Part shown: piece after piece, positions 9,354 through 19,000 of the stretch
Position numbering within the stretch: the first letter of the stretch is position 1
Layout: each line of letters opens with the position of its first letter
Notes under the pieces: generated by a model
Database searches by the model: none
The model's input: the letters and a program-made list of their open reading frames with translations, nothing else
Told to the model about the DNA's origin: nothing
Origin: UBA7672 sp047601145
GTDB taxonomy: Bacteria; Pseudomonadota; Alphaproteobacteria; Caulobacterales; Hyphomonadaceae
DNA length: 64,000 nt
Assembly: GCA_047601145.1 (NCBI GenBank)
Contig: JASGJW010000002.1
Coordinates: 372,001-436,000 of the forward strand
Reading direction: 5' to 3'
Position numbers and translations under genes: made by a program

Positions 9354-9812
9354 TCAGCGGCGGTCGTTTAGCCTGTCGACCGCGCCCTGGAGGATCCAGG
9401 CGGCTGCGAGTTTGTCGATGACTTCCTCCCGGCGGGCGCGGCTGGCGTCGGCTTCCAGCAGAGCACGTTCGGCGCCGGCTGTGGATAGCCGCTCGTCCCA
9501 GAAGGCGAGCGGAACGTCACGGCGGGCGAAGATGTTCTGGACAAGCGATCGGGCCGACTGGGCGCGGGGACCCTCGGTTCCGTCCATGTTGACCGGCAGG
9601 CCCATGACGATCCCCACCGATTGGCGCTGGTCGTATATCTGGAACAGTCGGTCGAGCGAGGGGGCAAGTTTCTTGCCCCGCACGATCGTTTCAACGGCGC
9701 TGGCGATGATCCGCCCCGGATCGCATCCTGCCACGCCGATTGTCTTGGACCCCGGATCGAGGCCAAGAAGCGCGCCATTCGGCGGCAGGTCTTCAAGCGA
9801 AACCAGCGGCAT
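9354..9812 (-). CDS. ruvX: Putative pre-16S rRNA nuclease / Holliday junction resolvase-like YqgF
   Basis: A 152-residue YqgF/RuvX protein with an RNase H-like fold. ALLGLDPGSKTIGVA carries the first catalytic aspartate, GLPVNMDGTEG the middle glycine-rich loop and WDERLSTAGAE the conserved DERxST motif with acidic catalytic residues. Family members mature the 16S rRNA 5' end. It is transcribed away from gatC, whose start lies 93 bp beyond, so the two share a short divergent control region (9813-9905). Confidence 0.93.
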   Translation of the reverse strand: MPLVSLEDLPPNGALLGLDPGSKTIGVAGCDPGRIIASAVETIVRGKKLAPSLDRLFQIYDQRQSVGIVMGLPVNMDGTEGPRAQSARSLVQNIFARRDVPLAFWDERLSTAGAERALLEADASRARREEVIDKLAAAWILQGAVDRLNDRR

Positions 9813-9905
9813 GGCGGGGGTTTAGCCGGTTGCGGCTTGATGCGGAAGGCGGAGGCGTCTAGGGCAGGCGACCGGGGCGATTTTTCCCCCAAAGAGGATA
9901 AGAAC

Positions 9906-10193
9906 GTGAGCGTCGACAAGAACACGGTTCGCAAGGTGGCGCGGTTGGCGCGGATTGCGGTTCCCGAGGAACGGCTGGAGCCGATGGCCAAGGAGCTGAA
10001 CGGCATTCTGGCGTGGATCGAGCAGCTCAACGAGGTCGATGTAGACGGCGTCGAGGCCATGACCACGCCGGTCGAGATGAAGCTTCCGATGCGCCAGGAT
10101 GTGATTTCCGACGGTAATATCCGTGACCAGGTTCTGGCCAATGCGCCGAAGTCGGAAGACGGCTTCTTCGTCGTGCCAAAAGTGGTCGAGTAG
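9906..10193 (+). CDS. gatC: Asp-tRNA(Asn)/Glu-tRNA(Gln) amidotransferase subunit C
   Basis: Small subunit of GatCAB, which makes Gln-tRNA(Gln) and/or Asn-tRNA(Asn) by transamidation and clamps GatA to GatB. The 95-residue product begins with KNTVRKVARLARIAVPEE and carries the conserved WIEQLNEVDVDGVEAMTTPV segment. The GTG at 9906 is chosen because AGAGGA lies 8 bases upstream and the protein start aligns with the family; a longer frame exists upstream but runs antisense through ruvX. The TAG stop abuts the next ATG at 10194. Confidence 0.93.
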   Translation: MSVDKNTVRKVARLARIAVPEERLEPMAKELNGILAWIEQLNEVDVDGVEAMTTPVEMKLPMRQDVISDGNIRDQVLANAPKSEDGFFVVPKVVE

Positions 10194-10691
10194 ATGGCGG
10201 TTGCTCCCGTCATCCGGGATCAGGTGACGCTGGCGGTGGAAGACCCGCGGGCGGCGGACAGCCTTGCGCTGTTCGACGACATGTCTGCGTTCGTGCTGGC
10301 GACTTATCCGGAAGACGAAGAGAACGGCATCGTTCCAACGACCACGGAAGAACTCGCCGGGCATGGCGTTCTGGTGATTGCACGCGTGGATGGCGCAGCC
10401 GCCGGCTCGGGCGCGCTGATGGCGCATGAGCCTGTCGACGAGCTGCGCGCGCTGGAAGTGAAACGGATGCTGGTGCGGCCGCAGTTTCGTGGGCGCGGAA
10501 TTTCGAAGCTTGTGCTGCGCCGGCTGGAGGCCATCGCGCGCGAGCGTGGCGCGCAGAAGCTGATCCTGATGTGCGGGCCGCGACAACCCGAGGCGCTGCG
10601 TCTCTACGAGACGTGCGGGTACTCGCAGCGCAGCGCCTACGGCAAGAATGTCGATCACCCGTTGAGCATTTTCTTCGAAAAGACTCTGTAG
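10194..10691 (+). CDS. GNAT family N-acetyltransferase between gatC and gatA
   Basis: A 165-residue GNAT protein. The acetyl-CoA pyrophosphate loop is clear in RPQFRGRGISKLVL (about residues 99-112), preceded by the beta4 strand LEVKRMLV and followed by a C-terminal PEALRLYETCGY segment typical of the fold. Substrate unknown; small-molecule and protein acetyltransferases look alike here. ATG 10194 directly follows the gatC stop and its own TAG directly precedes the gatA ATG at 10692, so the three genes are translated from one message without any spacer. Such tight coupling suggests co-expression with GatCAB but does not prove a role in translation. Confidence 0.9.
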   Translation: MAVAPVIRDQVTLAVEDPRAADSLALFDDMSAFVLATYPEDEENGIVPTTTEELAGHGVLVIARVDGAAAGSGALMAHEPVDELRALEVKRMLVRPQFRGRGISKLVLRRLEAIARERGAQKLILMCGPRQPEALRLYETCGYSQRSAYGKNVDHPLSIFFEKTL

Positions 10692-12170
10692 ATGACCAAT
10701 CTCACTCAACTCACGCTCTCCGATGCGGTTGATGGCCTGAAGGCGAAAAAGTTCTCGTCGAAGGAGATCACCCAGGCTTTCCTGACGGAGATCGACAAGT
10801 CGAACCCGCATCTCAATGCGTATGTCGTCGTGACGCCTGAAAAGGCGCTGAAGATGGCGGAAGCCTCGGACGCGAAGCTGAAGGCCGGCAAGGGCGGCAA
10901 GCTGGAAGGCGCACCGCTTGGCATCAAGGACCTGTTCTGTACGGCAGGCGTGCGCACGACTGCATGCTCGAACATTCTTGGCGAATTCACCCCGACATAC
11001 GAAAGCACGGTTACGCAGAACCTGTGGGACCAGGGCGCTGTGATGCTCGGCAAGTTGAACATGGACGAGTTCGCCATGGGTTCGGCCAACGAGACATCGC
11101 GCTTCGGACCGCCGGCCTCGCCGTGGCGGCGCGCGGGGTCGAACGTGAAGCTGACGGCGGGTGGATCGTCGGGCGGTTCGGCGACTGCGGTTTCGGCGGA
11201 CCTCTGTCTTGCGGCGACGGCGTCTGACACGGGCGGATCTATCCGCCAGCCGGCCGCCTTCACCGGTACGGTCGGCATCAAGCCGACATACGGCCGCGCA
11301 AGCCGGTACGGCATGGTGGCGTTCGCCTCCTCCCTCGACCAGGCCGGGCCGCTGGCCAAGTCCGTGAAGGACGCAGCCCTGATGCTCGAGGTGATGTGTT
11401 CGGGCGACAAGAAGGATTCCACGTCGCTGCACTTGCCAGTGCCGGAGTGGACGAAATCGGTGGGCAAATCGATCAAGGGTATGAAGATCGGCGTGCCGAA
11501 GGAATACCGCGTCGACGGCATGCCGGAAGAGATCGAGAAGCTCTGGCGCCAGGGCATCGCGTGGGCGAAGGAAGCTGGCGCGACGATCGTCGATGTATCG
11601 CTGCCGCACACCAAATACGCGCTGCCGGCCTATTACATCGTGGCCCCGGCCGAGGCGTCATCGAACCTCGCGCGCTATGACGGCATCCGTTATGGGGCGC
11701 GGCAATCGGGTGACGGGTCGCTGACGTCGACCTACGAGACAACGCGCGCAAAGGGGTTTGGCGCGGAAGTTCAGCGCCGCCTCCTGATCGGCACCTATGT
11801 GCTGAGCGCGGGGTATTACGACGCATATTACCTCCGGGCCCAGAAGGTCCGGACGAAGATCCTCAACGACTTCGAAGAGGCGTTCAAACAGTGCGATGCG
11901 CTGCTGACGCCCGCGACGCCGAGCGCGGCGTTCGGGTATGGCGAGAAGGGTGATGATCCAGTCGCGATGTACCTCAACGACATCTTCACGGTGACGGCGA
12001 ACCTTGCAGGTCTGCCTGCGATCGCGGTGCCGGCGGGCGTCGACAGCCAAGGCCTGCCTTTGGGGCTGCAGGTGATCGGGAAGGCGCTGGACGAAGAGGC
12101 GTGCTTCAAGGTCGGCGCAGCGATCGAAAGCGCGGCGGCGTTCAAGGCGCGTCCAACGAGGTGGTGGTAG
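10692..12170 (+). CDS. gatA: Asp-tRNA(Asn)/Glu-tRNA(Gln) amidotransferase subunit A
   Basis: Amidase subunit of GatCAB, releasing ammonia from glutamine for transfer to misacylated tRNA. The Ser-cisSer-Lys triad is visible: Lys79 in APLGIKDLF, Ser159 in LTAGGSSGGSA and Ser183 in SDTGGSIRQPAAF. At 492 residues it has family length. It follows the GNAT gene with no spacer. gatB is not in this window; the next gene is a small membrane protein starting within the gatA stop codon. Confidence 0.97.
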   Translation: MTNLTQLTLSDAVDGLKAKKFSSKEITQAFLTEIDKSNPHLNAYVVVTPEKALKMAEASDAKLKAGKGGKLEGAPLGIKDLFCTAGVRTTACSNILGEFTPTYESTVTQNLWDQGAVMLGKLNMDEFAMGSANETSRFGPPASPWRRAGSNVKLTAGGSSGGSATAVSADLCLAATASDTGGSIRQPAAFTGTVGIKPTYGRASRYGMVAFASSLDQAGPLAKSVKDAALMLEVMCSGDKKDSTSLHLPVPEWTKSVGKSIKGMKIGVPKEYRVDGMPEEIEKLWRQGIAWAKEAGATIVDVSLPHTKYALPAYYIVAPAEASSNLARYDGIRYGARQSGDGSLTSTYETTRAKGFGAEVQRRLLIGTYVLSAGYYDAYYLRAQKVRTKILNDFEEAFKQCDALLTPATPSAAFGYGEKGDDPVAMYLNDIFTVTANLAGLPAIAVPAGVDSQGLPLGLQVIGKALDEEACFKVGAAIESAAAFKARPTRWW

Positions 12171-12397
12171 TGCGCCACACCGCAGGAATGCGGCGGGTCA
12201 TGGCGCTGACGGGCGTCATTCCGGCGATCGCGGTTTCAGCGGGGCTTCTGACACTGGAGCCGACGAGCGCGTTGCGACAGCAATACTGGCCGTGGCTTTC
12301 GGTGGTGGTGCTGATTGCCGGGGTACTGTTCAGTACCGTGTTCTGGCTTGTAATCGTGCCCCATCGTGACCGCGATAAGGGCGATAAGCCGGGCTGA
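12170..12397 (+). CDS. Small two-helix membrane protein coupled to gatA
   Basis: A 75-residue hypothetical protein starting at GTG 12170, which shares one base with the gatA TAG (TAGTG) and has GAGGTGG just upstream; ATG 12188 is an alternative. Two hydrophobic segments (ALTGVIPAIAVSAGLLTL and WLSVVVLIAGVLFSTVFWLV) are followed by a charged tail (PHRDRDKGDKPG). No family recognised. Its first helix (IPAIAVS...GL...SALR) resembles that of the small protein at 23429-23668. Confidence 0.6.
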   Translation: MRHTAGMRRVMALTGVIPAIAVSAGLLTLEPTSALRQQYWPWLSVVVLIAGVLFSTVFWLVIVPHRDRDKGDKPG

Positions 12398-12457
12398 ACG
12401 ACGCTTATAGAGATCGATGGTTGACCCGGGCGGACATGCGCCGCCAAGGGTGGTCGC

Positions 12458-13258
12458 ATGACATCGTTCGAAGATTCCATCCTGTTGCTGCCGGCCGGCG
12501 AGAACCTGTGGGACGGGCAGGTTGATCCTGCATATCGCGGGTTCGGCAGCCAGTTCGGCGGATGGACCGGCGCGGCGTTGCTGAAGGCGGCTATGCTTGA
12601 GCCGGGCTCGAACGGCGATCCGCTGTCGCTCAGCGTGCTGTTCATCGAGGCGATAGGCGAAGGGCCGTTCCAGGTCTCGACGCGACTGTTGCGCTCGGGC
12701 GCGCGACTGCAGTTCTGGCGGTCGGAGCTGGTGCAGAGGGACAAGGTCTGCGCCCATGCGCAGGCGACGTTCGGCGTGAGACGCGAGACGACGCGGTTTA
12801 CCGACGCGATCATGCCGGCTGCGCCATCGCCGGATGCGGAGGGACTGTTCGAATGGGCGCCGCCATCGGGGTTTGGCGCGAAGTACCAGTCACGCTGGAT
12901 CACGCCGCCGCCGCGTTCGCCGAAGGCCGATCCTGCATTGCCCGCGAGTTCGCTGGTGTGGGTGCGCGACAGCGATGCGCGGCCGATCGACATTCTGCAA
13001 ATCGCTGCGCTGGCCGATCATGCGCCGCCGCGTGTGATCTGGAAGCGCAATTCGATCAGCGGGTCGTCGACGATTTCGATGACAACGCACTTTCATGCGA
13101 CGCCGGAGGAGCTGATCGAAGTGGGCGGCGGGTGGATCCTGAGCGAAGTGCACTGCCGGCGGTGCGAGGGCGGGTATTTCGACCACGAGCTGAAGCTGTG
13201 GAGCCGGTCGGGAAAATTGCTGGCGACCAGCGAGCAGGTCGCGGCGTTCCGGGACTAA
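12458..13258 (+). CDS. Acyl-CoA thioesterase, TesB-like double hot-dog family
   Basis: A 266-residue protein with two hot-dog halves: an N-terminal half containing GFGSQFGGWTGAALLKAA and a C-terminal half containing SLVWVRDSDARPIDILQIAALAD and GGGWILSEVHCRRCEGGYFDHELKLWS (shown in parts). This is the arrangement of TesB/4HBT_3 acyl-CoA thioesterases, which hydrolyse acyl-CoA to free acid and CoA. AAGGGTGG lies upstream of ATG 12458. It is convergent with the TIGR02186 gene with one base between stops. Specific acyl substrate cannot be told. Confidence 0.85.
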   Translation: MTSFEDSILLLPAGENLWDGQVDPAYRGFGSQFGGWTGAALLKAAMLEPGSNGDPLSLSVLFIEAIGEGPFQVSTRLLRSGARLQFWRSELVQRDKVCAHAQATFGVRRETTRFTDAIMPAAPSPDAEGLFEWAPPSGFGAKYQSRWITPPPRSPKADPALPASSLVWVRDSDARPIDILQIAALADHAPPRVIWKRNSISGSSTISMTTHFHATPEELIEVGGGWILSEVHCRRCEGGYFDHELKLWSRSGKLLATSEQVAAFRD

Positions 13259-13259
13259 C

Positions 13260-14006
13260 CTACTTCCGGCCGAACCAGGCCGCGGCCGCGCCGACAAGGC
13301 TGCCTAGCAGGACGGCGACGAAGCCGTAAATAAAGCCGTGCTGGCGGGAGAGGTCGAACAGTGTCGCGTCGAGGCCGCTGCGGACGATGCTTAGGGTCTG
13401 CTGGGTTTCGCCGACGGGCTGGCCATTGCGGAAGGCAACGGCGCGGACGCGATAGTCGCCGGGCGGCGCATTGGTTGGGAGCGTGATCTTCGCGCGGCGT
13501 AGACCGCCGTCGAGCCGCTCGATCGAGACCTTGCCGAAGGCGTAAAGGCCCTCGTCCATCTTGAGGTTCACGAAGGCGGCGCGCCAGGCGTCGAGATCGG
13601 GCGACATCAGCTGATCCGAGCGCGGCATGGCGAAGGCCTGGGCGTTGAGGCCCTGTTCAGCCATCACGTCGAGGCCGACGCTGGAGGTCACCTGCGGTTC
13701 TGCGCCGACGATGAACACCTGTGGGGCGGCGACGAATTCAATGGTCTGGTCGCCTGCGCTCGTGCGTCGGACCATCTTCTGCGGGGCCATCGGGCCGATA
13801 AGGGCGACGGCCATGCCCGACGTCGCGTTTTCCGGCTGGGGCGCGGTGGCGAAGAGGACGATGCGGCTGTCGGTGTAGTTCACCTTGAGCTCGACGACGT
13901 CCTCGGCCAGCCCGGCGGCCATGAAGGGGCGATCTGAACCCTCCACGCGCTGGGCGGTCGCGGCGGGGGCGGCAAGGAGCGCGAGGATCAAGGCGAGGCG
14001 GCGCAT
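13260..14006 (-). CDS. TIGR02186 family (Alph_Pro_TM) membrane-anchored periplasmic protein
   Basis: A 248-residue protein with an N-terminal signal peptide (MRRLALILALLAAPAATAQR), a long beta-rich periplasmic region and one C-terminal helix (FIYGFVAVLLGSLVGAAAAWFG). This is the layout of the alphaproteobacterial TIGR02186/Alph_Pro_TM family, which is typically encoded beside TauE/SafE exporters. The start ATG 14006 shares one base with the exporter's stop (TGATG), so the pair is coupled. Function is unknown; a periplasmic accessory of the exporter is an inference from context. A longer upstream reading frame only overlaps the exporter and is not used. Confidence 0.87.
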   Translation of the reverse strand: MRRLALILALLAAPAATAQRVEGSDRPFMAAGLAEDVVELKVNYTDSRIVLFATAPQPENATSGMAVALIGPMAPQKMVRRTSAGDQTIEFVAAPQVFIVGAEPQVTSSVGLDVMAEQGLNAQAFAMPRSDQLMSPDLDAWRAAFVNLKMDEGLYAFGKVSIERLDGGLRRAKITLPTNAPPGDYRVRAVAFRNGQPVGETQQTLSIVRSGLDATLFDLSRQHGFIYGFVAVLLGSLVGAAAAWFGRK

Positions 14007-14914
14007 CAGGCGACGTCCTCCAGCCGGTATTCTGGCTTGGGCGCGACGTAGAGCTCGTAGACGAGGCGGCCTGCGATGCCGAGGACGAGCAGTGCGAGAA
14101 GGAGGCGGAGTTGCGCAGCCTTGAGACGCCGGCCGGCCATCGTGCCCCAGCGCGCGCCGATGACGCCGCCGATCATAAGGACTGCTGCGAGGACGAGATC
14201 GACCGTACCGTTGAAGGTCGCCTGCAGGAAGGTGACGTAGGCGGTGAGGAAGATGATCTGGAACAGAGAGGTCCCCACCATGACACGCGTGGGCACGCCG
14301 AGCAGGTAGACCATCGCAGGCGCGAGGATGAAGCCGCCGCCGACGCCGAGAATGGCGGCGAGCATGCCGACGAAGAAGCCGATGCCGAGCGGCGGGATGA
14401 TCGAGATGTAAAGGCCGGAGCGCGGGAAGCGGCGCTTCATCGGCAGGCCGCGCATCCACAGGCGCAGGCGCGTGCGCCGGCCGGGGTCGCCGCCGGACTT
14501 GCCGAGCGCGCCGACGCTCTCCCACGCCATCAGTCCGCCGATCACGCCGAGGAAGACGATGTAGAGGACCGAGATCGTTGCATCGACGACGCCGAAATAC
14601 TTGAGCAGGCTGAAGACGCCGACGCCGATCGTCGATCCCGCCAGGCCTCCCATCAGCATCAGCGTGCCGAGACGCGTGTCGACCTGCCGTTCACGCCAGT
14701 GGGCGGAGACGCCGGCGATGGAGGTTGCGAGGACCTGGTTGGCCTGGGTGGAAACCGCGACGGCGGCGGGCACGCCGTAGAAGATAAGGAGGGGCGTGAG
14801 CAGGAAACCGCCCCCGACGCCGAAGAGGCCAGACAGGAAACCGACCAGCATGCCGATCACCACGAGAATCAGCGGATCAACCGCGATCTGGGCGATGGGC
14901 AGGTGAATCAACAT
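14006..14914 (-). CDS. TauE/SafE family sulfite/anion exporter
   Basis: A 302-residue inner-membrane protein with about eight hydrophobic helices. The two glycine-rich family repeats are seen: GMLVGFLSGLFGVGGGFLLTPLL and FFVGMLAAILGVGGGFILAPAM (each with the GVGGG motif). TauE/SafE members export sulfite, sulfoacetate or similar anions. The substrate here is not shown, though a volatile-sulfur methyltransferase gene is divergently encoded at 15206. A 6-bp hairpin lies just upstream (14928-14942). Confidence 0.92.
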   Translation of the reverse strand: MLIHLPIAQIAVDPLILVVIGMLVGFLSGLFGVGGGFLLTPLLIFYGVPAAVAVSTQANQVLATSIAGVSAHWRERQVDTRLGTLMLMGGLAGSTIGVGVFSLLKYFGVVDATISVLYIVFLGVIGGLMAWESVGALGKSGGDPGRRTRLRLWMRGLPMKRRFPRSGLYISIIPPLGIGFFVGMLAAILGVGGGFILAPAMVYLLGVPTRVMVGTSLFQIIFLTAYVTFLQATFNGTVDLVLAAVLMIGGVIGARWGTMAGRRLKAAQLRLLLALLVLGIAGRLVYELYVAPKPEYRLEDVA

Positions 14915-14927
14915 TGGGCTGTTCTAC

Positions 14928-14942
14928 GCGCGTGAAACGCGC
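14928..14942. promoter_or_regulatory. Short hairpin in the exporter leader
   Basis: GCGCGT-GAA-ACGCGC, a perfect 6-bp inverted repeat, 13 bases upstream of the exporter start codon. It could form in the 5' leader and affect translation. The remaining intergenic stretch to 15205 shows only an A/T-rich spot (tttatagctaatac, about 14970) and no clear promoter consensus. Confidence 0.3.
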
Positions 14943-15205
14943 ACCGGAAGGCGTCCAGAGGTTCTGCTTTATAGCTAATACCCGAATATGACGGGGGTAA
15001 TTGGCTCGGGGGCCGCGGCTTCTCGCTCGCTGGGCGGAAAATCCGTGCCTCCAATCTCCGGCCGCGCATTCGCTTTCGTCATGACCCCCATGCCAAAAGT
15101 GGAGGGTCCTTCCCTGCAATTTGGCGGAATCGCCCCCTGTGCCCGCGGCCGGTTGGGCGCATTCAGCACGCCTCTGAACTGCGCAATAAGAAAAGGAAAA
15201 AACAA

Positions 15206-15964
15206 ATGTCGCGCTTCGGAATATTCACTTACGGCCTCCTCTCCTACGCCGTCTTTCTTGGCGTGTTTGTGTATGCCATCGGCTTCATCGGCGGCTTCGT
15301 GACGCCGACCACGCTCGATGGCGCTCCCACCATGCCGATGGGCATGGCGCTGGCCATCGACCTCGGTCTTCTCACGCTCTTCGCTGTCCAGCACAGCGGC
15401 ATGGCGCGGCCGGCATTCAAGCGCTGGTTCACCAAGTTCGTGCCAGAAGCGGCCGAGCGCTCGACCTACGTGCTGATGAGCTCGCTGCTTCTGGTGGGCC
15501 TCTTTGTCATGTGGCAGCCGATCGGCGGCGTGGTGTGGGATGCGCCGGAAGGCGCGGTGCGCACCACAATCACCGTCTTCTACATGCTCGGCTGGGCGCT
15601 GCTGCTTTACACCACCTTCCTGATCGACCATTTCGACCTGTTCGGTCTGAAGCAGGTGTGGCGAGCGCTGCTCGACAGGCCCTATGTCGCGCCGCAGTTC
15701 CACACGCCGAGCCTCTACAGGGTCGTGCGGCACCCGCTCTACATTGGCTGGCTGATGATCTTCTGGTTCGCGCCGACAATGACGATTGCGCACCTCGTGT
15801 TCGCAGCGGTGACCACGGCGTACATCCTGGTGGCGATCCAGTTCGAGGAACGTGACCTCGTCGACGCTTTCGGCGACACGTACGAGAACTACCGCAAGAG
15901 CACGCCGATGCTGATCCCGAAAGTGATGCCGGAACGCCAGGATACGAAATCCTCGCACACCTAG
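15206..15964 (+). CDS. mddA: Methanethiol S-methyltransferase (MddA-like, NnrU/ICMT membrane family)
   Basis: A 252-residue membrane methyltransferase. MddA enzymes methylate methanethiol to dimethyl sulfide using S-adenosylmethionine. Family features seen: VFVYAIGFIGG near the start, LFAVQHSGMARPAFKRW, the FLIDHFDLFGLKQVW stretch, VVRHPLYIGWLMIFW (SAM-site HP motif) and the terminal LEERDL-like FEERDLVDAFGDTYENYR. Six or so hydrophobic segments are present. AAAAGGAAAAAACAA precedes ATG 15206. Assignment is by remembered family pattern; the neighbouring NnrU and isoprenylcysteine methyltransferases are the main alternatives. Confidence 0.8.
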   Translation: MSRFGIFTYGLLSYAVFLGVFVYAIGFIGGFVTPTTLDGAPTMPMGMALAIDLGLLTLFAVQHSGMARPAFKRWFTKFVPEAAERSTYVLMSSLLLVGLFVMWQPIGGVVWDAPEGAVRTTITVFYMLGWALLLYTTFLIDHFDLFGLKQVWRALLDRPYVAPQFHTPSLYRVVRHPLYIGWLMIFWFAPTMTIAHLVFAAVTTAYILVAIQFEERDLVDAFGDTYENYRKSTPMLIPKVMPERQDTKSSHT

Positions 15965-16049
15965 GTGTGTGGGGCAGGACGCTTCCTGTCAGAGCGGGGC
16001 CGCTGCGATGGGCTGTGACGCCTGTTGCAGCGCCCTTGTCGGTTGAGGG

Positions 16050-19000
16050 CTAGCGGGTAGCGTCGAGCGTTGCGGAGCGAAGCTGACCGAGCAGCGAGAC
16101 AGTGGCCTCGCCGTTGACCGTCAAGTCGTTCTCGCGCTGGAAGTTACGGATGGCGTCGGTGGTGCGGACGCTCATCTTGCCGTCAACGGCGCCTGGGCTG
16201 TAGCCGAGGCGTTGGAGGAGGCGCTGAGCTTCCTGGATCTGGGCAGGCGTGGCGACGTCCCACGGGCGCTTGCCGAATTCGCCGTTGGCGCGTGGGATCG
16301 ACGCCTTGGGAATGAACGAGCGGGCCTTGCGCTTGATGGCTTCGGCCTGCGTGGGCTGCATCTCGCCGAACAGGGCGCGGGCGCGGCGGCCGGCATCCTG
16401 GTCACCGGCGCGGCCAGCGATTTCGAACCAGTAGGCGGCTTCCGGCTTGTCCTGGCTGAGGCCGAGGCCCTGCTCATAAAGGACCGCAAGGTTGTACTGG
16501 CTGTCGACGAGGCCGAGATCGGAGGCCTGGCGGAACCATTCGACGGCAGCGGCGTAGCTTTGCGGGCCGGCGTCGCCCTCGGCGTAGAACACGGCGAGAT
16601 CGTGCATGGCCTTCACGTTGCCGCCAATCGCCGCCTTCTCGGTCCAGGAACGTGAGGCGGCCATATCGCGCGGAACGCCCTCGCCCTTCTCGTAGAGCTT
16701 GGCCAGGCGGTATTCTGCCATGACGAGGCCACGGCCAGCCGCGTCCTTGAGCATGCCGACGGCTTTCTGCTTTTCGCCCGCCTGCAGCAGTTCGAGCGCG
16801 TAGTCGTGCAGGGCGACCGGGTCGCCGTTACGGACGGCTTCCTCGATCGTAACACCGGCGGAGGCGACGGGGGGCGGAGCGGCTGCGGCAGGAGCTGCCC
16901 CGGGCTTGGCGGTTTCGTCGAAGAGGTCAGTTGCGCCGGCGACTGGCGCCGTGGCGTCGCTGGCGTGTTCGTTGAACAGGACGGAATCGGCAGCGCCGGG
17001 GGCAGCGGCGGCAGGCGCGGGGGCTGACGGGTCGAGCTTGGCGAAATCGTCGGGCTTGGCTTCCTGCTTGCCGCGCATGACGGTGAAGGCGGCGCCGCCG
17101 GCAACGGCCACAGCGAGCATGCCAGAGGCGATCAGCGGACCTTTGCCAATGCCTTTTCTGGCGGTGACGGGAGCAAAGCGACGGCCCTCGCGGGCGGCGC
17201 GGCGTGCTTCTTCAAGATAACCGCCGGAGAGTTTCTCGCGGCTATCGTCGGCCGGGAGGTCGGCGACGAATTCACCGGCAGGTGCGGGGCCGGAGAAGAT
17301 GTCAGCGTCGGCTTCAAGCAGGTCGTCGATATTGCTGGCGGCTTCGGCGGACGGGGCGGCCGTGTCAGCCGGCTTCTCTTCGGCGAACAGGTGAGCGTCG
17401 CGCGGATCGGTCTTGCGGTCGAAAGGCGGCGGCTCGACCCCGACGATGTTGTCGGTCTCGACGCCGTCATCCGCTTTGGCGACGGCGGCCATGGCGGCGG
17501 GCGCGATCTTCGGTTCGAGGATTTCGTCAGCCGGATCGTCGTCGAGCACGACGTATTCGTCATGCACGACCGGGATGTCGCGCGTGACAGCGGGCGCGTG
17601 GCTTTCACCTCGGCGGCCATCTTCGAGGCCCTCGATACGGCGGGCGATCGAGGTGACCGTCTTCTGCATCGGCGCAAGCGCGTTGGCGGACTGGTCGCTC
17701 AGGTCCTGCATGCGGCCCTGGAGTTCTGACATCACGTCAGCGAGGCGGCTTTCATAGGTGCGGCCTGACTCTTCGAGGCGGTGTTCGAAAGAGCGCAGCG
17801 CCTCGATGTGCTGGCCCTGCAGGCGATCAGCGACACGTGCGACTTGTTCGCCGATCTGGCCGATGGCTTCGGCCGAGCGGCGCTCGCTTTCCTTCACACG
17901 CTCGTCGAGACGGTCAGCAAGGCGGTCGATCTCCGCATTGTCCATCGGACGGCTTGCGGAGGCGGTTTCATTGATGCGGTCGGAGAGGCGCTGGACGCTT
18001 TCGTCATGGCGCTTCTGGAGACGTTCGGCGACAAGGGCGACCTGTTCGCCCACGGCGTCGATCGCGCCAGCGCTGCGCTTCTCGAGCGCCTGCAGCTTGT
18101 CGTCGACGGCGGTGTTGAGGCGGCCGATGTCGGCGCGGGTCGAGGTTTCGACGTTGCCGAGGCGGGCGTCGATGGTGTCGGCGAGGCGCGCCATTTCGCG
18201 GCGGACATCGTCGATGGAGCGGTTATCGCCGCGGGCTTCGACTGTACGGAGGCGTTCATCGACGGCGCGGGACAGGCGGTCGACCTGGGCGCTCATCGCC
18301 TCGACGGCGTCGGCCTGACGGGCTTCGGAGACGCGGATCTGTTCCTGCAGCTGGCGGATGGTCGTTTCGAGGCGCTCGACCTTTTCCGGACTGCCGCTGC
18401 GCATGGCCTCTTCGAGGCGGCGTTCGACGTCGGCGCGGATTGCGTGGATCGGGCGGGCCATGTCCTCGGCAAAGGTGTCGAGGCGCTTCTGGAAGCTGGC
18501 CTGAAGCTGGGTGAAATCATCGGCCTGACGGCCGCCGCGCTGCGTGCGCTCGTCGATTTCGGATACGGCGCGTTCGAGAACGCTGACAGCGTTGTCCGAC
18601 TTGCGCTCGGCGCGGTTGAGGCGTTCGGTGATGCGGGAGACGGCTTCGCCCAGCGAATTCATCGCCTCGCGGTTCTTCTCCTCGATGCCGTCGACGCGCT
18701 CCAGCACCTGCTTCGACATCTCGCGCGAGCGGGTGAGGTTGGTTTCGAGTGCGCGTTCCATGCGCCAGGTCGTGTCGCCGACAGCGCGCTCGGCCTTAGT
18801 CTCGAAATTCTCGAAGCGCGCGGCGGCATCGGTGATCTTGTTGAGGCCCGCCTCGATACGGCGCTCGACCGAGGACATCTTCTCCTCGACCTGATTGATG
18901 CGGCCGGTGAGGCCTTCGCTGGTCGAGCGCACGGCGTTGTTGACGACATTGTCGACCGAACGGGCGACGTCATCGACACGGCTGGAGACCTGGCTGACCT

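Noticed and set aside
9822..11609. Long minus-strand frame across gatC, GNAT and gatA
   Set aside because: Conserved GatC, GNAT and GatA motifs lie on the plus strand. The antisense product is Arg/His-rich and lacks any motif.
13260..14525. A 421-residue minus frame continuing upstream of TIGR02186
   Set aside because: The extra part overlaps the exporter gene and is Arg/His-rich; the signal peptide and TGATG overlap fix the start at 14006.
14915..15205. Possible SAM riboswitch ahead of the MddA-like gene
   Set aside because: Only short weak stems are visible and none matched the SAM-I or SAM-II core I could recall.
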